Positions 47,533 through 56,022 of a stretch of DNA of 64,000 bases are shown here, in pieces. Below the pieces are notes generated by a model. It did not search any database and was not told the DNA's origin. It saw only the letters and a list, made by a program, of their open reading frames with translations. The number at the start of each line of letters is the position of its first letter. The first letter of the stretch is position 1. This DNA comes from an uncultured Clostridia bacterium. GTDB lineage: Bacteria; Bacillota; Clostridia; TANB77; CAG-508. Location: positions 3,952 to 67,951 of the forward strand of contig CAKPJC010000010.1 of assembly GCA_934162535.1 (NCBI GenBank), read 5' to 3'. Both the position numbers and the translations under genes were made by a program.

Positions 47533-47871
47533 TTAATAGTATCTATTGTTTGGCATCATATTATTCATTGTTCCATAAATACCTGTAGTAGATATAGTTA
47601 TAAATTTTATTGCATATATATCGCAATAAACTAAACTGTCATTTTCAAATGAGCGTAACAGTATGTAGCTAGCACCTACATCTTCAAGAATACCAATTCT
47701 ATCAACAAGATTATTTGTACCAATCAAAAATTCTATTCTCATTAATCTTCCAATTTGTGTCCTTAAAAATGCTGGAGTATATATTGAGTTAGTCAGTATC
47801 TCAGGTGAATTTGCGTCATTATTTGTGACTCTTTTTTCTCTTTCGTCATGATTAAGTTTTGTTTCTTCCAT
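47533..47871 (-). CDS. gerQ: Spore coat protein GerQ-like
   Basis: 112 residues from the ATG at 47871 (AAGGAAGGA upstream). After a charged N-terminus, YTPAFLRTQIGRLMRIEFLI and GILEDVGASYILLRSFENDS match the GerQ (YwdL) family of coat proteins, which keep CwlJ in the spore coat in Bacillus. It lies 16 bases after cwlJ, the same pair as in Bacillus. Expression in sporulation is likely; no sporulation promoter was assigned. Confidence 0.8.
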   Translation of the reverse strand: MEETKLNHDEREKRVTNNDANSPEILTNSIYTPAFLRTQIGRLMRIEFLIGTNNLVDRIGILEDVGASYILLRSFENDSLVYCDIYAIKFITISTTGIYGTMNNMMPNNRYY

Positions 47872-47887
47872 AAATTCCTTCCTTTCA

Positions 47888-48334
47888 TTAAGTTTGAGAA
47901 TATTTACTTGTTGGCCTATAAAAACAATGCTTGCCATATCTTGTATGAAAAGTTCCTGAACCATTATATGGAAATGTAGGTACACATGTAGGCTTAAAAG
48001 GATTAAAATACCATAAGCAGTCACCTATTTCATTAAGTCTATTCCCTGCAAGTGCCCAGTCTGCTATATTATAATGTATTTCAGTTGGGTTCATATTATA
48101 GATATTTTGTGGATTATACTTGCTAAGTATTGTTTCCATTGTGCAATCATATTGTCCTTCTTGAAATATAATATTTCTTATACTTCCTCCTTGTGATACT
48201 CTTGCGTATTCTCCATCTGTTGCATTTACTCTATTCATTGTAACTGTCGCAACTGCTTTCATTCCAGTATCACCTTCTGAATCTGCTTCACATTGTACTA
48301 TTCTTGCTAATAGTTCTCTATCTGAATAAGCCAA
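47888..48334 (-). CDS. cwlJ: CwlJ-like spore cortex hydrolase
   Basis: A cell-wall hydrolase of the SleB/CwlJ family that degrades spore cortex at germination. Seen: DRELLARIVQCEADSEGDTG with the catalytic Glu, VATVTMNRV, SIRNIIFQEGQYDCT, WALAGNRLNEIGDCLWYFNP and HTRYGKHCFYR. No signal peptide, as expected for CwlJ (SleB has one). Start: an ATG at 48352 lies before the RBS; AGAGGTGG leads to a TTG at 48334, preferred here, giving 148 residues. Paired with gerQ. Confidence 0.9.
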   Translation of the reverse strand: MAYSDRELLARIVQCEADSEGDTGMKAVATVTMNRVNATDGEYARVSQGGSIRNIIFQEGQYDCTMETILSKYNPQNIYNMNPTEIHYNIADWALAGNRLNEIGDCLWYFNPFKPTCVPTFPYNGSGTFHTRYGKHCFYRPTSKYSQT

Positions 48335-48394
48335 TATTCCCACCTCTTTCATATACTATAATATGTTGCTTTGTAATATTTGTTACAAGAATAA

Positions 48395-48442
48395 ATTGTA
48401 GCTTTTTATATAATAGGGAAGTATCACTTTCCTATTATATAA
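48395..48442. repeat. 48-bp hairpin repeat, copy 1
   Basis: ATTGTAGC, three free bases, then a 37-base perfect hairpin with arms TTATATAATAGG and CCTATTATATAA around GAAGTATCACTTT. Copy 2 lies at 52700-52747. It sits just downstream of the trmB terminator. Confidence 0.75.
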
Positions 48443-48446
48443 AAAA

Positions 48447-48475
48447 AATAATCAGATATATTTTTTCTGATTATT
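48447..48475 (-). terminator. Terminator overlapping the trmB stop
   Basis: Arms AATAATCAGA and TCTGATTATT, followed by eight U in the minus-strand RNA. Confidence 0.75.
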
Positions 48476-49133
48476 TTCTTCTTGCTATTAATGCTTTTAT
48501 TTTAATTCCTTGTTCTAAAAACATTTTTTCATGTTCTGTTTGTATGTTGTTTTCCCATATAGGCTCATTATGTAAGTCATATGTTTTTTTGATAATTTCA
48601 AATCCAGATTCCTCAAGATACCCTAAGCTGCCTTGAAATAAATCGTCATCATCAGTCTTGAAATAGATTTCTCCGTCTTCGCTTAAAAATTCATTGTACT
48701 TTTCTAATTGTCTTGTATGTGTTAGTCTTTTCTTTCTATGTTTTCCCTTTGGCCATGGATTGCAAAAGTTTATGTATATTCTATTTATATTATCTTCTTT
48801 TGACAATATAAGGTCTATTCTTTGTATGTCAAACCTAGTTAATATAACATTGTCTATTTCTTTTTCATTTTCTAAATATGTTTGTTCTATGTTCCTTTTT
48901 GCAAGTCCTAACATTGCATCAACCAAATCTATTGCGATATAATTTATTTGAGGATTTGTAATCGCTATTTGTGAAATAAATTGACCTTTTCCACATCCTA
49001 ATTCTAAGTGTAATTGATTTTTATTGCTCTTGAATTGTTTTCTCCATTTTCCTTTTATTTCTTCTGGCTTATCAATATAAAATTTACTTGTTTCTAATTC
49101 TTCTCTAGCCCACGGCTTGAATCTTATTCTCAT
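48471..49133 (-). CDS. trmB: tRNA (guanine-N7)-methyltransferase
   Basis: Forms m7G46 in tRNA using AdoMet. Seen: LHLELGCGKGQFISQ for AdoMet binding, NYIAIDLVDAMLGLAKRNIE, the signature INFCNPWPKGKHRKKRLTH, and FKTDDDDLFQGSL. 220 residues. Its start overlaps the end of the DUF5662 gene by 29 bases, so translation is coupled. Confidence 0.95.
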   Translation of the reverse strand: MRIRFKPWAREELETSKFYIDKPEEIKGKWRKQFKSNKNQLHLELGCGKGQFISQIAITNPQINYIAIDLVDAMLGLAKRNIEQTYLENEKEIDNVILTRFDIQRIDLILSKEDNINRIYINFCNPWPKGKHRKKRLTHTRQLEKYNEFLSEDGEIYFKTDDDDLFQGSLGYLEESGFEIIKKTYDLHNEPIWENNIQTEHEKMFLEQGIKIKALIARRK

Positions 49134-49701
49134 CTTCCAATTTCTCCAATTCTACACAACAATTGTTGTATATCTCTCTTATATTTTCCTTTGTTAGTGT
49201 TTCATCTAAACCTCTTTCACTTACTTCTGTAAATACTTGAAATAAGAATCTGTCTATTTTTGGGTTTAACATTGATGTTTCTCTCTCCTTCATGTAATAT
49301 TTTATTTGTGAGTCTTTAGTCCATGCTTTACCATTATATACAATTCCTGCTGCTAGTTTGTCACATACCATTTCTGCCGCATATTTGTATGGCATTAGTA
49401 TTGATTTTTGAGGTAATGATACATCTAACCAATATTCTGGATGGTGTTTGTTTCTACCTTTATGATGTAGCCATGCTTTTGAATATCCATTTTCTTTTTT
49501 ACTTGCAATTATAGGGCTTTGGTGTCCGTTATAGTATTTTACGCTTTCAAAAAATTCTTGTGGTGAAAATTTTGACCAATCATGCATAAATCCTCTATAT
49601 GGCATTCCAAGTTTACAACATAAGTTGAATACTACCCATTTGTGTGTTAATACAAGTTTTGTATGTTTGAATACATTTTTTAATATGTTTTTTATTCCCA
49701 T
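49105..49701 (-). CDS. DUF5662 protein
   Basis: 198 residues from the ATG at 49701 (GGAGGG upstream; an earlier ATG is inside the RBS). Rich in His/Asp patterns: FKHTKLVLTHKWVV, FMHDWSKFSPQEF, AWLHHKGRNKHHPEYWLD, MPYKYAAEMVCDKLAAG. These match the DUF5662 family, which looks like a metal-dependent HD-type phosphohydrolase by residue pattern (H, HD, HH). Substrate unknown. Shares a divergent promoter region with rluA. Confidence 0.85.
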   Translation of the reverse strand: MGIKNILKNVFKHTKLVLTHKWVVFNLCCKLGMPYRGFMHDWSKFSPQEFFESVKYYNGHQSPIIASKKENGYSKAWLHHKGRNKHHPEYWLDVSLPQKSILMPYKYAAEMVCDKLAAGIVYNGKAWTKDSQIKYYMKERETSMLNPKIDRFLFQVFTEVSERGLDETLTKENIREIYNNCCVELEKLEDENKIQAVG

Positions 49702-49717
49702 TTTTCCCTCCATTTTC

Positions 49718-49746
49718 TTGACACTCTAACATATTAATTGTATAAT
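49718..49746 (+). promoter_or_regulatory. Sigma-A promoter of rluA
   Basis: Perfect TTGACA and TATAAT with 17-base spacing, about 30 bases before the rluA start. Confidence 0.85.
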
Positions 49747-49782
49747 TTTTTTAACAAAATGTCAAGTATTATGAGGTATTTT

Positions 49783-50661
49783 ATGTTATTAAATTATGTA
49801 GTCAGTAGTGACAAATATAAAAATATAAATCAAATATTAATTCAAGAGTTCAACCTTTCTGCCAGGCTTCAGCGTAAGTTAATCCTATCTAAGCAGATTT
49901 TTTGTAATAATATTTTTGTAGATACTCGCAGTTTAGTAAAAGTCGGAGATATTATTTCTGTAAACCTTAATTTTGAGGAAGATAATGATAATATCGTTCC
50001 TACACAAATAGAACTTAATATAGTATATGAAGATGATTGTTTTTTAATATTAAATAAACCTGTAGGCATTGCAGTGCATCCTTCAATGTTGCATTATAAT
50101 GATAGTCTTTCAAATGGTGTAAAGTTTTATTTTGATGAGATTAATTTGCACAAAAAGATTCGTCCTGTTAATAGACTTGACTTCAACACATCTGGATTAA
50201 TTGTCTTTGCAAAAAATGAGTATGTTCAAGAATGTTTAATTAAACAAATGGCTAATAAAGAATTCACTAAAGAATATCTTGCAATTGTAAATGGTATTTT
50301 TGATAAAAAATCTGGTATCATTGACTTGCCTATTGCAAGAAAAGAAAATAGTATTATTGAAAGATGTGTTTCAATGTCAGGTCAAAACGCTATAACCGAA
50401 TATGAAGTTTTACAAGAATATGATAATATGTCACTTGTAAAATGTATATTGAAAACAGGTCGTACACATCAAATTAGAGTCCATATGTCTGCTATTGGTC
50501 ATCCTTTAATAGGTGATTCTCTATATGGTTCAGTTTCTAACTTAATTGATAGACAGGCATTACATAGTTATAAAATAAGTTTTATTCATCCTATCTCTAA
50601 AAATAGAATTACATTATTATCTGATATACCATTAGATATGAAAAAAGTACTTAGTATTTAA
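49783..50661 (+). CDS. RluA-family pseudouridine synthase
   Basis: Converts specific uridines in rRNA or tRNA to pseudouridine. Seen: an S4-like N-terminus (LSARLQRKLILSKQIFCNN, KVGDIISVNL), then IVYEDDCFLILNKPVGIAVH, the catalytic motif RPVNRLDFNTSGLIVFAK (catalytic Asp present; the preceding His of HRLD is Asn), and GRTHQIRVHMSAIGHPLIGDSLYG. Start at 49783 with TGAGG; 292 residues. RluD-type paralogue; the modified base cannot be predicted. Confidence 0.92.
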   Translation: MLLNYVVSSDKYKNINQILIQEFNLSARLQRKLILSKQIFCNNIFVDTRSLVKVGDIISVNLNFEEDNDNIVPTQIELNIVYEDDCFLILNKPVGIAVHPSMLHYNDSLSNGVKFYFDEINLHKKIRPVNRLDFNTSGLIVFAKNEYVQECLIKQMANKEFTKEYLAIVNGIFDKKSGIIDLPIARKENSIIERCVSMSGQNAITEYEVLQEYDNMSLVKCILKTGRTHQIRVHMSAIGHPLIGDSLYGSVSNLIDRQALHSYKISFIHPISKNRITLLSDIPLDMKKVLSI

Positions 50662-52544
50662 GCTAAGTACTTTTTATAGCAAAACCTTTTTGGTGAGAGT
50701 TGAAGTTGGTCTAACGACCACCTCCACCACCTCCGGCCCCCACCAAATCCTCCACCACCAGAGAATCCACCACCAGCACCACTTCCTGATGAATATGTGG
50801 CTGAATATATTGATGAACTAAAACATGACCCTAAATCAACTTTGTCCATCATGTTTATATAACAATATGTTGTAAGCATTGATGAATCCATATTGTTTAT
50901 TTCAGGATAAACAATTTTTAATTGTTTCATTACTTTTTTAGAAATACCGAATGCAGTTGCATATACTAGGTATTTTTCCCATATTTCTAATGCTGGAACT
51001 TCTTTGTCTTTTAATAGTGAGAAGTCTTCCATGTATTTCTTAAATGCTTTCCATTGTTCTTTTTCATCTATTCCTTTTTGAGTAAGTTTATCTGTTTGTA
51101 ATGTTATTATTAATGCTATTATTGCGTTTACTAGAAATGCTAATGCAAGTGGTATATATAGTGCAAATGTGAAGAATGTAAAAAATGCAAATATGATAGA
51201 TACTGTTGAATAAAATGTATATACTTTTTGATTTTCATTGTTTACATTTTTCATACTTTCTTCTGATTCTTGTATTGCCTCTTTTATTTTTCCTTCTATT
51301 GATGTAATTTTAAATGAATTTTTTTCTAAGTATTTTTTCAGTCCTTTTGTTGTTAATTCTTTTTTTTCTCCTGCTACATCTATCAATAATTGTAATATAG
51401 TATCTTCTTCTTTTTTTAGTTCATTTCTATCTTTTTCAAGTATTATTATTTTTACTTCTTCTTTTGAAAATATTTTTTCTTCTTTTACTAATTCTAATTG
51501 TATATATTTTCTTAGGCATAAATCTAGCACTATAGGTGGGAAATATTCATATAATTGTTTGTAATTTCCATTTGATATTATATATAAAGCTTCTCCTGGT
51601 GTAGCATTTTCATATGGGACTTCTCTATAATATTTTAATTCTGTTGTAGGTTTTAATTTTTTCCCTCTGCTTAGTAATTTTATGAAGTTTCTTATTGCAA
51701 TAATTGCCATGATTATTGTTGCTAACATTGCAATTTTTTGTATTGCATAGAATATTTTTTCTTCTCTTTCTCTTCTTTGATTTGCTTCATCTGCCCATCT
51801 TGTTTCTTCTTCAATTATACCACCTAGTGCTGGTTTATTTGTTTTTCTTTGTACATTTCCCATAATATTTGTGGGAAATGCTGTTCTTACTTCAACATAA
51901 TTTCCGTTAGAGTATCTATCAATACTAAATTCAATTTTGTTTAAATCTGTTGCATATATTTCTCCATTTAGTTGCTCTGTATGTCCCCATACTTTAATAT
52001 CTTCTATTGTTTCTGCATTTTTAGGTAATGTAATTGTTCCTGTTATTTTTTTGGCATCTATTTCAAAGTCTTTTCCAACAAATTGCCAGTAAAGTTCTGC
52101 ACAGTCATCATTGAGTGTTATTGCATCTAAAACTTTATATGATATTTGATATGTTCTTGTTGCTGAACTATTATCAAGTCCAACTCCCCATGCAATTTCA
52201 TATTTTCCTTTTGAGTTTTTTAGTCCATAATAGCAGTCTTTTGTTACATGATACATTTCAGTGTCTATTTGAGCTAATTCGGTATTTGTTGTTAAATTTT
52301 TTACTTTTACATCTGTTATTCCTGCATATTTGCTATTGTCTGGTTCAAATGTTTTGAATAATGTGTTTGTTTCTGATATATTGATATTCCATGTTTCTGT
52401 AACATTCATACTTCCATCTTCATTTATTTGAGCATCAAACCCTAGCTCATTTAAGTATAATGTTGCTTCAGCTTTATTTATTTTTATAAATAAAATTGAT
52501 AACATTATTAATGCTATTATTAACAGCTTTCTTTTTATTTTCAT
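50658..52544 (-). CDS. DUF2207 membrane protein with apparent frameshift at the Gly-rich end
   Basis: 628 residues as read. Seen: a signal peptide (residues 1-25), an extracellular domain (about 25-230, beginning LYLNELGFDAQINEDGSMNV), a transmembrane helix (about 270-288), a cytoplasmic region (GEALYIISNGNYKQLYEYFP), two helices near 435-475, and a Ser/Gly-rich end FSGGGGFGGG. Family members end in a poly-Gly tail and stop. Here, after GGG, the frame shifts to RRWWRWSLDQ and runs on to 50658. Removing one base in the run of five C at 50737-50741 would give a Gly tail and a stop at 50711-50713. Function unknown; such proteins are cell-surface-associated in Firmicutes. Confidence 0.85.
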   Translation of the reverse strand: MKIKRKLLIIALIMLSILFIKINKAEATLYLNELGFDAQINEDGSMNVTETWNINISETNTLFKTFEPDNSKYAGITDVKVKNLTTNTELAQIDTEMYHVTKDCYYGLKNSKGKYEIAWGVGLDNSSATRTYQISYKVLDAITLNDDCAELYWQFVGKDFEIDAKKITGTITLPKNAETIEDIKVWGHTEQLNGEIYATDLNKIEFSIDRYSNGNYVEVRTAFPTNIMGNVQRKTNKPALGGIIEEETRWADEANQRREREEKIFYAIQKIAMLATIIMAIIAIRNFIKLLSRGKKLKPTTELKYYREVPYENATPGEALYIISNGNYKQLYEYFPPIVLDLCLRKYIQLELVKEEKIFSKEEVKIIILEKDRNELKKEEDTILQLLIDVAGEKKELTTKGLKKYLEKNSFKITSIEGKIKEAIQESEESMKNVNNENQKVYTFYSTVSIIFAFFTFFTFALYIPLALAFLVNAIIALIITLQTDKLTQKGIDEKEQWKAFKKYMEDFSLLKDKEVPALEIWEKYLVYATAFGISKKVMKQLKIVYPEINNMDSSMLTTYCYINMMDKVDLGSCFSSSIYSATYSSGSGAGGGFSGGGGFGGGRRWWRWSLDQLQLSPKRFCYKKYLA

Positions 52545-52568
52545 ATTATCCCTCTTTTCACCACTCCT

Positions 52569-52597
52569 ATTTTATCATAATGATTTTTACAGTTCAA
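52569..52597 (-). promoter_or_regulatory. Promoter of the DUF2207 gene
   Basis: TTGAAC and TAAAAT with 17-base spacing, 25 bases upstream of the start. Confidence 0.65.
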
Positions 52598-52604
52598 GGC
52601 GGTT

Positions 52605-52699
52605 TTAGAACAAATAAGAAAAATTGAAAATTTTTCTTTGATTTGTCCTCGCCCGATTTGAGTTTTCGACTAAAAGGAGAAAATCTCAAAGGGCTAGCG
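52605..52699. other. Structured intergenic stretch between DUF2207 and rnpB
   Basis: Contains two nested inverted repeats: GAACAAAT...ATTTGTCC enclosing GAAAAATT/AATTTTTC (52609-52648), and GCCCGATTTGAG...CTCAAAGGGC (52651-52694). No gene is seen. It may form two stable hairpins on either strand. Confidence 0.5.
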
Positions 52700-52747
52700 A
52701 TTGTAGCCTATTATATACTAGGGAAGTATCACTTTCCTAGTATATAA
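52700..52747. repeat. 48-bp hairpin repeat, copy 2
   Basis: ATTGTAGC, three free bases, then arms TTATATACTAGG and CCTAGTATATAA around GAAGTATCACTTT. Compared with copy 1, an A-T pair in the stem is replaced by C-G on both sides, keeping the stem. It lies directly downstream of the rnpB terminator. Confidence 0.75.
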
Positions 52748-52748
52748 T

Positions 52749-52780
52749 AAAAGTACCAAGATTTGTTTCTTGGTACTTTT
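52749..52780 (-). terminator. Terminator of rnpB
   Basis: Perfect 12-bp arms AAAAGTACCAAG and CTTGGTACTTTT around an 8-base loop. Confidence 0.8.
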
Positions 52781-52783
52781 AGT

Positions 52784-53122
52784 AAACCTGTAAGCCGGGT
52801 TCTGTCATTTAAAATAGTCATTTATCTAGGATATATATCACTATATATCTCAAGCCACTCAAGTAGAAGATGTCGAGCAGACTTAACCTTCTTTTTAGGT
52901 GTTGCTCCAGATGGGGTTTACACAGCCCAGTATGTCACCATACCAGCGGTGAGCTCTTACCTCGCCTTTTCATCCTTACTTCTTTTTCAAGAAGCGGTTA
53001 TTTTCTGTTGCACTTTCCTTAAGGTTTCCCTCACTAGATGTTATCTAGCATCTTTGCTCTATGGAGCCCGGACTTTCCTCTCGTAGGTCCTTTCGGAGTC
53101 TACCAGCGACTATTTAGCTTAC
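52784..53122 (-). ncRNA. rnpB: RNase P RNA (class A)
   Basis: RNA subunit of the tRNA 5'-processing ribozyme. In the minus-strand RNA: GAGGAAAGUCCGGGCUCC (P4 5' strand and J3/4), AGUGAGGGAAACCUUAAGG, GUGCAACAGAAAAUAACCGC, AAGGAUGAAAAGGCGAGGU, GAGCUCACCGCUGG, and the 3' end ACAGAACCCGGCUUAC. The 5' GUAAGC can pair with the 3' GCUUAC as P1. A promoter precedes it and a terminator follows. Length (about 340) is normal. Confidence 0.95.
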
Positions 53123-53129
53123 ATATGAT

Positions 53130-53158
53130 ATTATACCATTTTTTTTTGCTCTTGTATA
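53130..53158 (-). promoter_or_regulatory. Promoter of rnpB
   Basis: TATACA and TATAAT at 17-base spacing, just upstream of the RNA. Confidence 0.7.
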
Positions 53159-53194
53159 CTAATTTTTATATTTTTTGTATATAAAAAGCACAAA

Positions 53195-53506
53195 CTAAAC
53201 CATTTGTGCTTTTTCTCTATTTCTTCTTTTGCTTTCTACTATCATTGGTGGTAATAAAGGATTATACCCTTCTCCATCAAATACATCAACTTCAACAGTT
53301 CTTGTAAGTAAGTCTGTATATGTGTATGATGCTGTTCTGTTGTTTTCTTCATATTTTACTACAAAAATGTTTGAATATGCTTTTTCTATTGTACCTTCTT
53401 TTTCAAATTCTTTGCTTCTTCCTAATGAACCTTTAACAATTATTTTTTGACCAACTTTATCTAATATATCTGTTTTCAAGTTAGTAATATCAGTCTTGCA
53501 AATCAT
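53195..53506 (-). CDS. veg: Veg family protein
   Basis: A small protein abundant in Firmicutes, linked to biofilm and spore functions in Bacillus. Seen: DILDKVGQKIIVKGSLGRSK and IEKAYSNIFVVKYEENNRTA followed by SYTYTDLLTRTVEVDVFD, the DUF1021/Veg pattern. 103 residues with an extra tail after FDGEGYNPLLPP. It has a strong sigma-A promoter. It neighbours yabG, as in Bacillus, where veg follows yabG. Confidence 0.93.
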   Translation of the reverse strand: MICKTDITNLKTDILDKVGQKIIVKGSLGRSKEFEKEGTIEKAYSNIFVVKYEENNRTASYTYTDLLTRTVEVDVFDGEGYNPLLPPMIVESKRRNREKAQMV

Positions 53507-53536
53507 TAAATCACCTACTTTGCTTAATCTGCCTTG

Positions 53537-53565
53537 AGTATATCATTCATAGGTCTTTTTGTCAA
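53537..53565 (-). promoter_or_regulatory. Sigma-A promoter of veg
   Basis: TTGACA and TATACT at 17-base spacing, about 30 bases upstream of the gene. Confidence 0.82.
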
Positions 53566-53681
53566 AGCATGATTTTTTTTGTCATTTTCTTGTTTTCCTT
53601 CTCTCCCAGTGCCTTCGTGCTTGTTTCTATTTAATATTACATTTTCTTTACATTTATATTACAAGAATGTTACATTGTGTT

Positions 53682-54503
53682 TTATATAAATATTATGTTC
53701 TTTTTTCCTCTTGCTCCAATTCCATTTACTCCCTTTTTTCCGTCTCTCAATTCTTCGACAAAATCATCAATTGTAATATATTTATTTTTATCTGTAAATG
53801 CCACACTTTTTGCTACAATTAATGGGTCAAGAAAGTCAATTAGTATTCTTGCTGGTGATGATGCAAAATTTGCACCTGCATCCATTATTGCTTCAAAATA
53901 ACTTTGACATGCTCCTGCAAATATTACTAAGTTATTGTTATGTGCCATATCATATTTTCTAGCCTCTTTTACTGTTTGTATAAAATATTTTGAATTTCTG
54001 TAATTAAATAAATCTCTATAATCTGCTCCACTTTTTATCATTCCATCATGTCCTGTTATTACTAATATGTCTGGATTATATATATTTAATAGTCTATATA
54101 CAACTTTAGGTTGTTTATTTTCTGGAATGTTTCTTACAATTGCGTTTAAACCCATCTTATTGTAATATAATACCGATTTTTCGCTATATCTTTTATCTCC
54201 ATCTAAATGTAATATTTTCCCCGTATAAATTATCTTTTTTCTTCTTTTTTCTTCTTGTGTTTTTTCTCTTTTTATTCTATTATATATCTTTTCTGTTAGT
54301 TCTTCTTCACACCTTTTTTTCTCTTTTGAACTTAATTTTTTTAAATCTTCCACTGGTGCATCTGCAACAATCCTTGTATTTATTCCTTTTAATATAGCAA
54401 TTCTTTTTTGATTCACTAATTTATTGATTTCTTTTACATAGAATATTATGTCGTTCCCATATGATTTTCGACTTACTATATCACCTTTTTTTATTTCTTT
54501 CAT
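53682..54503 (-). CDS. yabG: Sporulation-specific protease YabG
   Basis: A Cys protease that trims spore coat proteins. 273 residues from the ATG at 54503 (ATGAGG upstream; the long open extension upstream lacks an RBS). Seen: IKKGDIVSRKSYGNDIIFYV, VLHLDGD-like LHLDGDKRYSEKSVLYYNKM, ILVITGHDGMIKSGADYRDL with His, LVIFAGACQSYFEAIMDAGA with Cys, and NFASSPARILIDFLDPLIVA, all typical of YabG. It lies upstream of veg as in Bacillus. Late mother-cell expression is expected. Confidence 0.94.
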   Translation of the reverse strand: MKEIKKGDIVSRKSYGNDIIFYVKEINKLVNQKRIAILKGINTRIVADAPVEDLKKLSSKEKKRCEEELTEKIYNRIKREKTQEEKRRKKIIYTGKILHLDGDKRYSEKSVLYYNKMGLNAIVRNIPENKQPKVVYRLLNIYNPDILVITGHDGMIKSGADYRDLFNYRNSKYFIQTVKEARKYDMAHNNNLVIFAGACQSYFEAIMDAGANFASSPARILIDFLDPLIVAKSVAFTDKNKYITIDDFVEELRDGKKGVNGIGARGKKNIIFI

Positions 54504-54633
54504 ATATTTTACCTCATATTTCAGGCTACTATAATATATGCGAAAAAGATGTTTTATGACATTTTCAGACACTTTACTTATCACATTTTCCGTGATATAA
54601 TTGATGTGTAAAAATAAAAAAGGAGGTATATTT

Positions 54634-55164
54634 ATGAAACAACCTAATGAAGATCTTGCAGAAAATAAAGTGCTTATATTATACATATTAAATAAACTTC
54701 TTGATGGAATAAAAAGTGATAACTTATATAAAATAGTTTCATCAACAAATAGCATTAACTATTTTTATTTTCAAGAATTATTAACAGATTTGATTGATAC
54801 AAATCTAGTTGGTTCATTCACAAAAGACGAAGATACATTTATAAAAATAACCTCAGATGGTCAAAACGCATTATCACTTACAAAGTCTCTTTTACCTGGA
54901 ATTGTAAAATTAAAAGCTGATAATGTCTTCAAAGAAGAAGTCTCAATAATCGCAGAAGAATCTTCTATAGTCACAGAATACACTCCAAAAGATGAAAATA
55001 GCTACACTGTCACATGTAAAATCATCGAAAAAAATGACGTTATTTTTGAAGTTTCAACTTTTGCAGGAACAAGAGAAAGAGCAAAACAAATTTCTGACAA
55101 CTGGAAAAGCCATGCTGAAGAAATATACCCTAAAATAATAAAACTACTTTTAGATGGAGAATAA
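54634..55164 (+). CDS. DUF4364 winged-helix protein
   Basis: 176 residues from the ATG at 54634 with AAGGAGG upstream; a longer frame beginning with TTG at 54601 is unlikely. Seen: EDLAENKVLILYILNKLLDG, INYFYFQELLTDLIDTNLV and FIKITSDGQNALSLTKSLLP, which match the DUF4364 family of winged-helix proteins found in Clostridia, likely DNA-binding regulators. Targets unknown. It is followed immediately by nth. Confidence 0.85.
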   Translation: MKQPNEDLAENKVLILYILNKLLDGIKSDNLYKIVSSTNSINYFYFQELLTDLIDTNLVGSFTKDEDTFIKITSDGQNALSLTKSLLPGIVKLKADNVFKEEVSIIAEESSIVTEYTPKDENSYTVTCKIIEKNDVIFEVSTFAGTRERAKQISDNWKSHAEEIYPKIIKLLLDGE

Positions 55165-55165
55165 T

Positions 55166-55804
55166 ATGAATAAAAAAGATATAAATTCATTTATAGATAT
55201 TTTAAAAGCTACATATCCTGATGCGACATGTAGCTTAGATTTTGAAACACCTTTCCAACTCGTAGTAGCTGTTATGCTATCTGCGCAATGTACTGATGAA
55301 AGAGTTAATAAAACAACCCCTATTCTTTTTGAAAGATGTAAAACTATTGAGGATTTTGCAAACATAAATATTAGTGATTTGGAAAAAATAGTCCACCCAT
55401 GTGGATTTTATAAAAACAAAGCAAAAAATATTAAGAAATGTGCAAAACAAATATTAGAAGATTTTAATGGAAATGTTCCTGAAAATATGGAAGATTTATT
55501 AGAATTAGCTGGTATTGGTAGAAAAAGTGCTAATGTAATTATGCTTGAAGCTTTTGGTATAGCAAATGGCATAGCCGTTGATACACATGCTAAAAGAATT
55601 TCTAATAGAATTGGTTTCTCTTCTGAAAATGACCCTGAAAAAATTGAAAAAGATTTGTTGAAAATCTTCCCAAATGATACATTAAAAGATATAAATCATC
55701 TATTGGTTTGGCACGGTCGTAATACATGTGATTCACGCAAGCCAAAATGTGATATTTGCACAGTTAAGAAATATTGTAATTATTATTCAAAAAGTAAAAA
55801 TTAA
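55166..55804 (+). CDS. nth: Endonuclease III
   Basis: DNA glycosylase/AP lyase for oxidised pyrimidines. Seen: MLSAQCTDERVNKTTP, the helix-hairpin-helix with catalytic Lys LAGIGRKSANVIMLEAFG, catalytic Asp in VDTHAKRISNRIGF, and the 4Fe-4S loop CDSRKPKCDICTVKKYC. Start at 55166 with GGAG, one base after the DUF4364 stop; 212 residues. Its Fe-S cluster depends on SUF in this genome. Confidence 0.97.
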   Translation: MNKKDINSFIDILKATYPDATCSLDFETPFQLVVAVMLSAQCTDERVNKTTPILFERCKTIEDFANINISDLEKIVHPCGFYKNKAKNIKKCAKQILEDFNGNVPENMEDLLELAGIGRKSANVIMLEAFGIANGIAVDTHAKRISNRIGFSSENDPEKIEKDLLKIFPNDTLKDINHLLVWHGRNTCDSRKPKCDICTVKKYCNYYSKSKN

Positions 55805-55868
55805 TTTTTTGCTTTTTTGTATATTTTATTAAAATTTGAGCATACTTTTTTATTAAGAGGTGGTATCT

Positions 55869-56000
55869 TTGACTAATATAAATTGTTCATCAAATTGTAT
55901 TTACCAAATTGATGGAAAATGTTGTTATGATATTATTTCTAATTCAATTCTATGCACTAATTCGGAGTGTGCATATTATCAAAAGCCAATTCAAGAGTAG
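55869..56000 (+). CDS. Tiny Cys-rich protein
   Basis: A 43-residue frame that begins with TTG (AGAGGTGG upstream) and contains seven Cys, in NCSSNC, KCC, LCTNSEC spacing. Small proteins with this Cys pattern (DUF1540-like) are common in Clostridia and may bind metal. It follows nth by 64 bases and ends in a terminator. No homologue could be checked; the RBS and Cys density support it. Confidence 0.6.
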   Translation: MTNINCSSNCIYQIDGKCCYDIISNSILCTNSECAYYQKPIQE

Positions 56001-56014
56001 CTTGATTGGCTTTT
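55983..56014 (+). terminator. Terminator after the Cys-rich protein
   Basis: Arms AAGCCAAT and ATTGGCTT with inner CAAG/CTTG, followed by T on the plus strand; it covers the stop codon. Confidence 0.75.
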
Positions 56015-56022
56015 CATATGTT

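Noticed and set aside
52763..53086. A 107-codon plus-strand frame
   Set aside because: It lies wholly over the RNase P RNA on the other strand.
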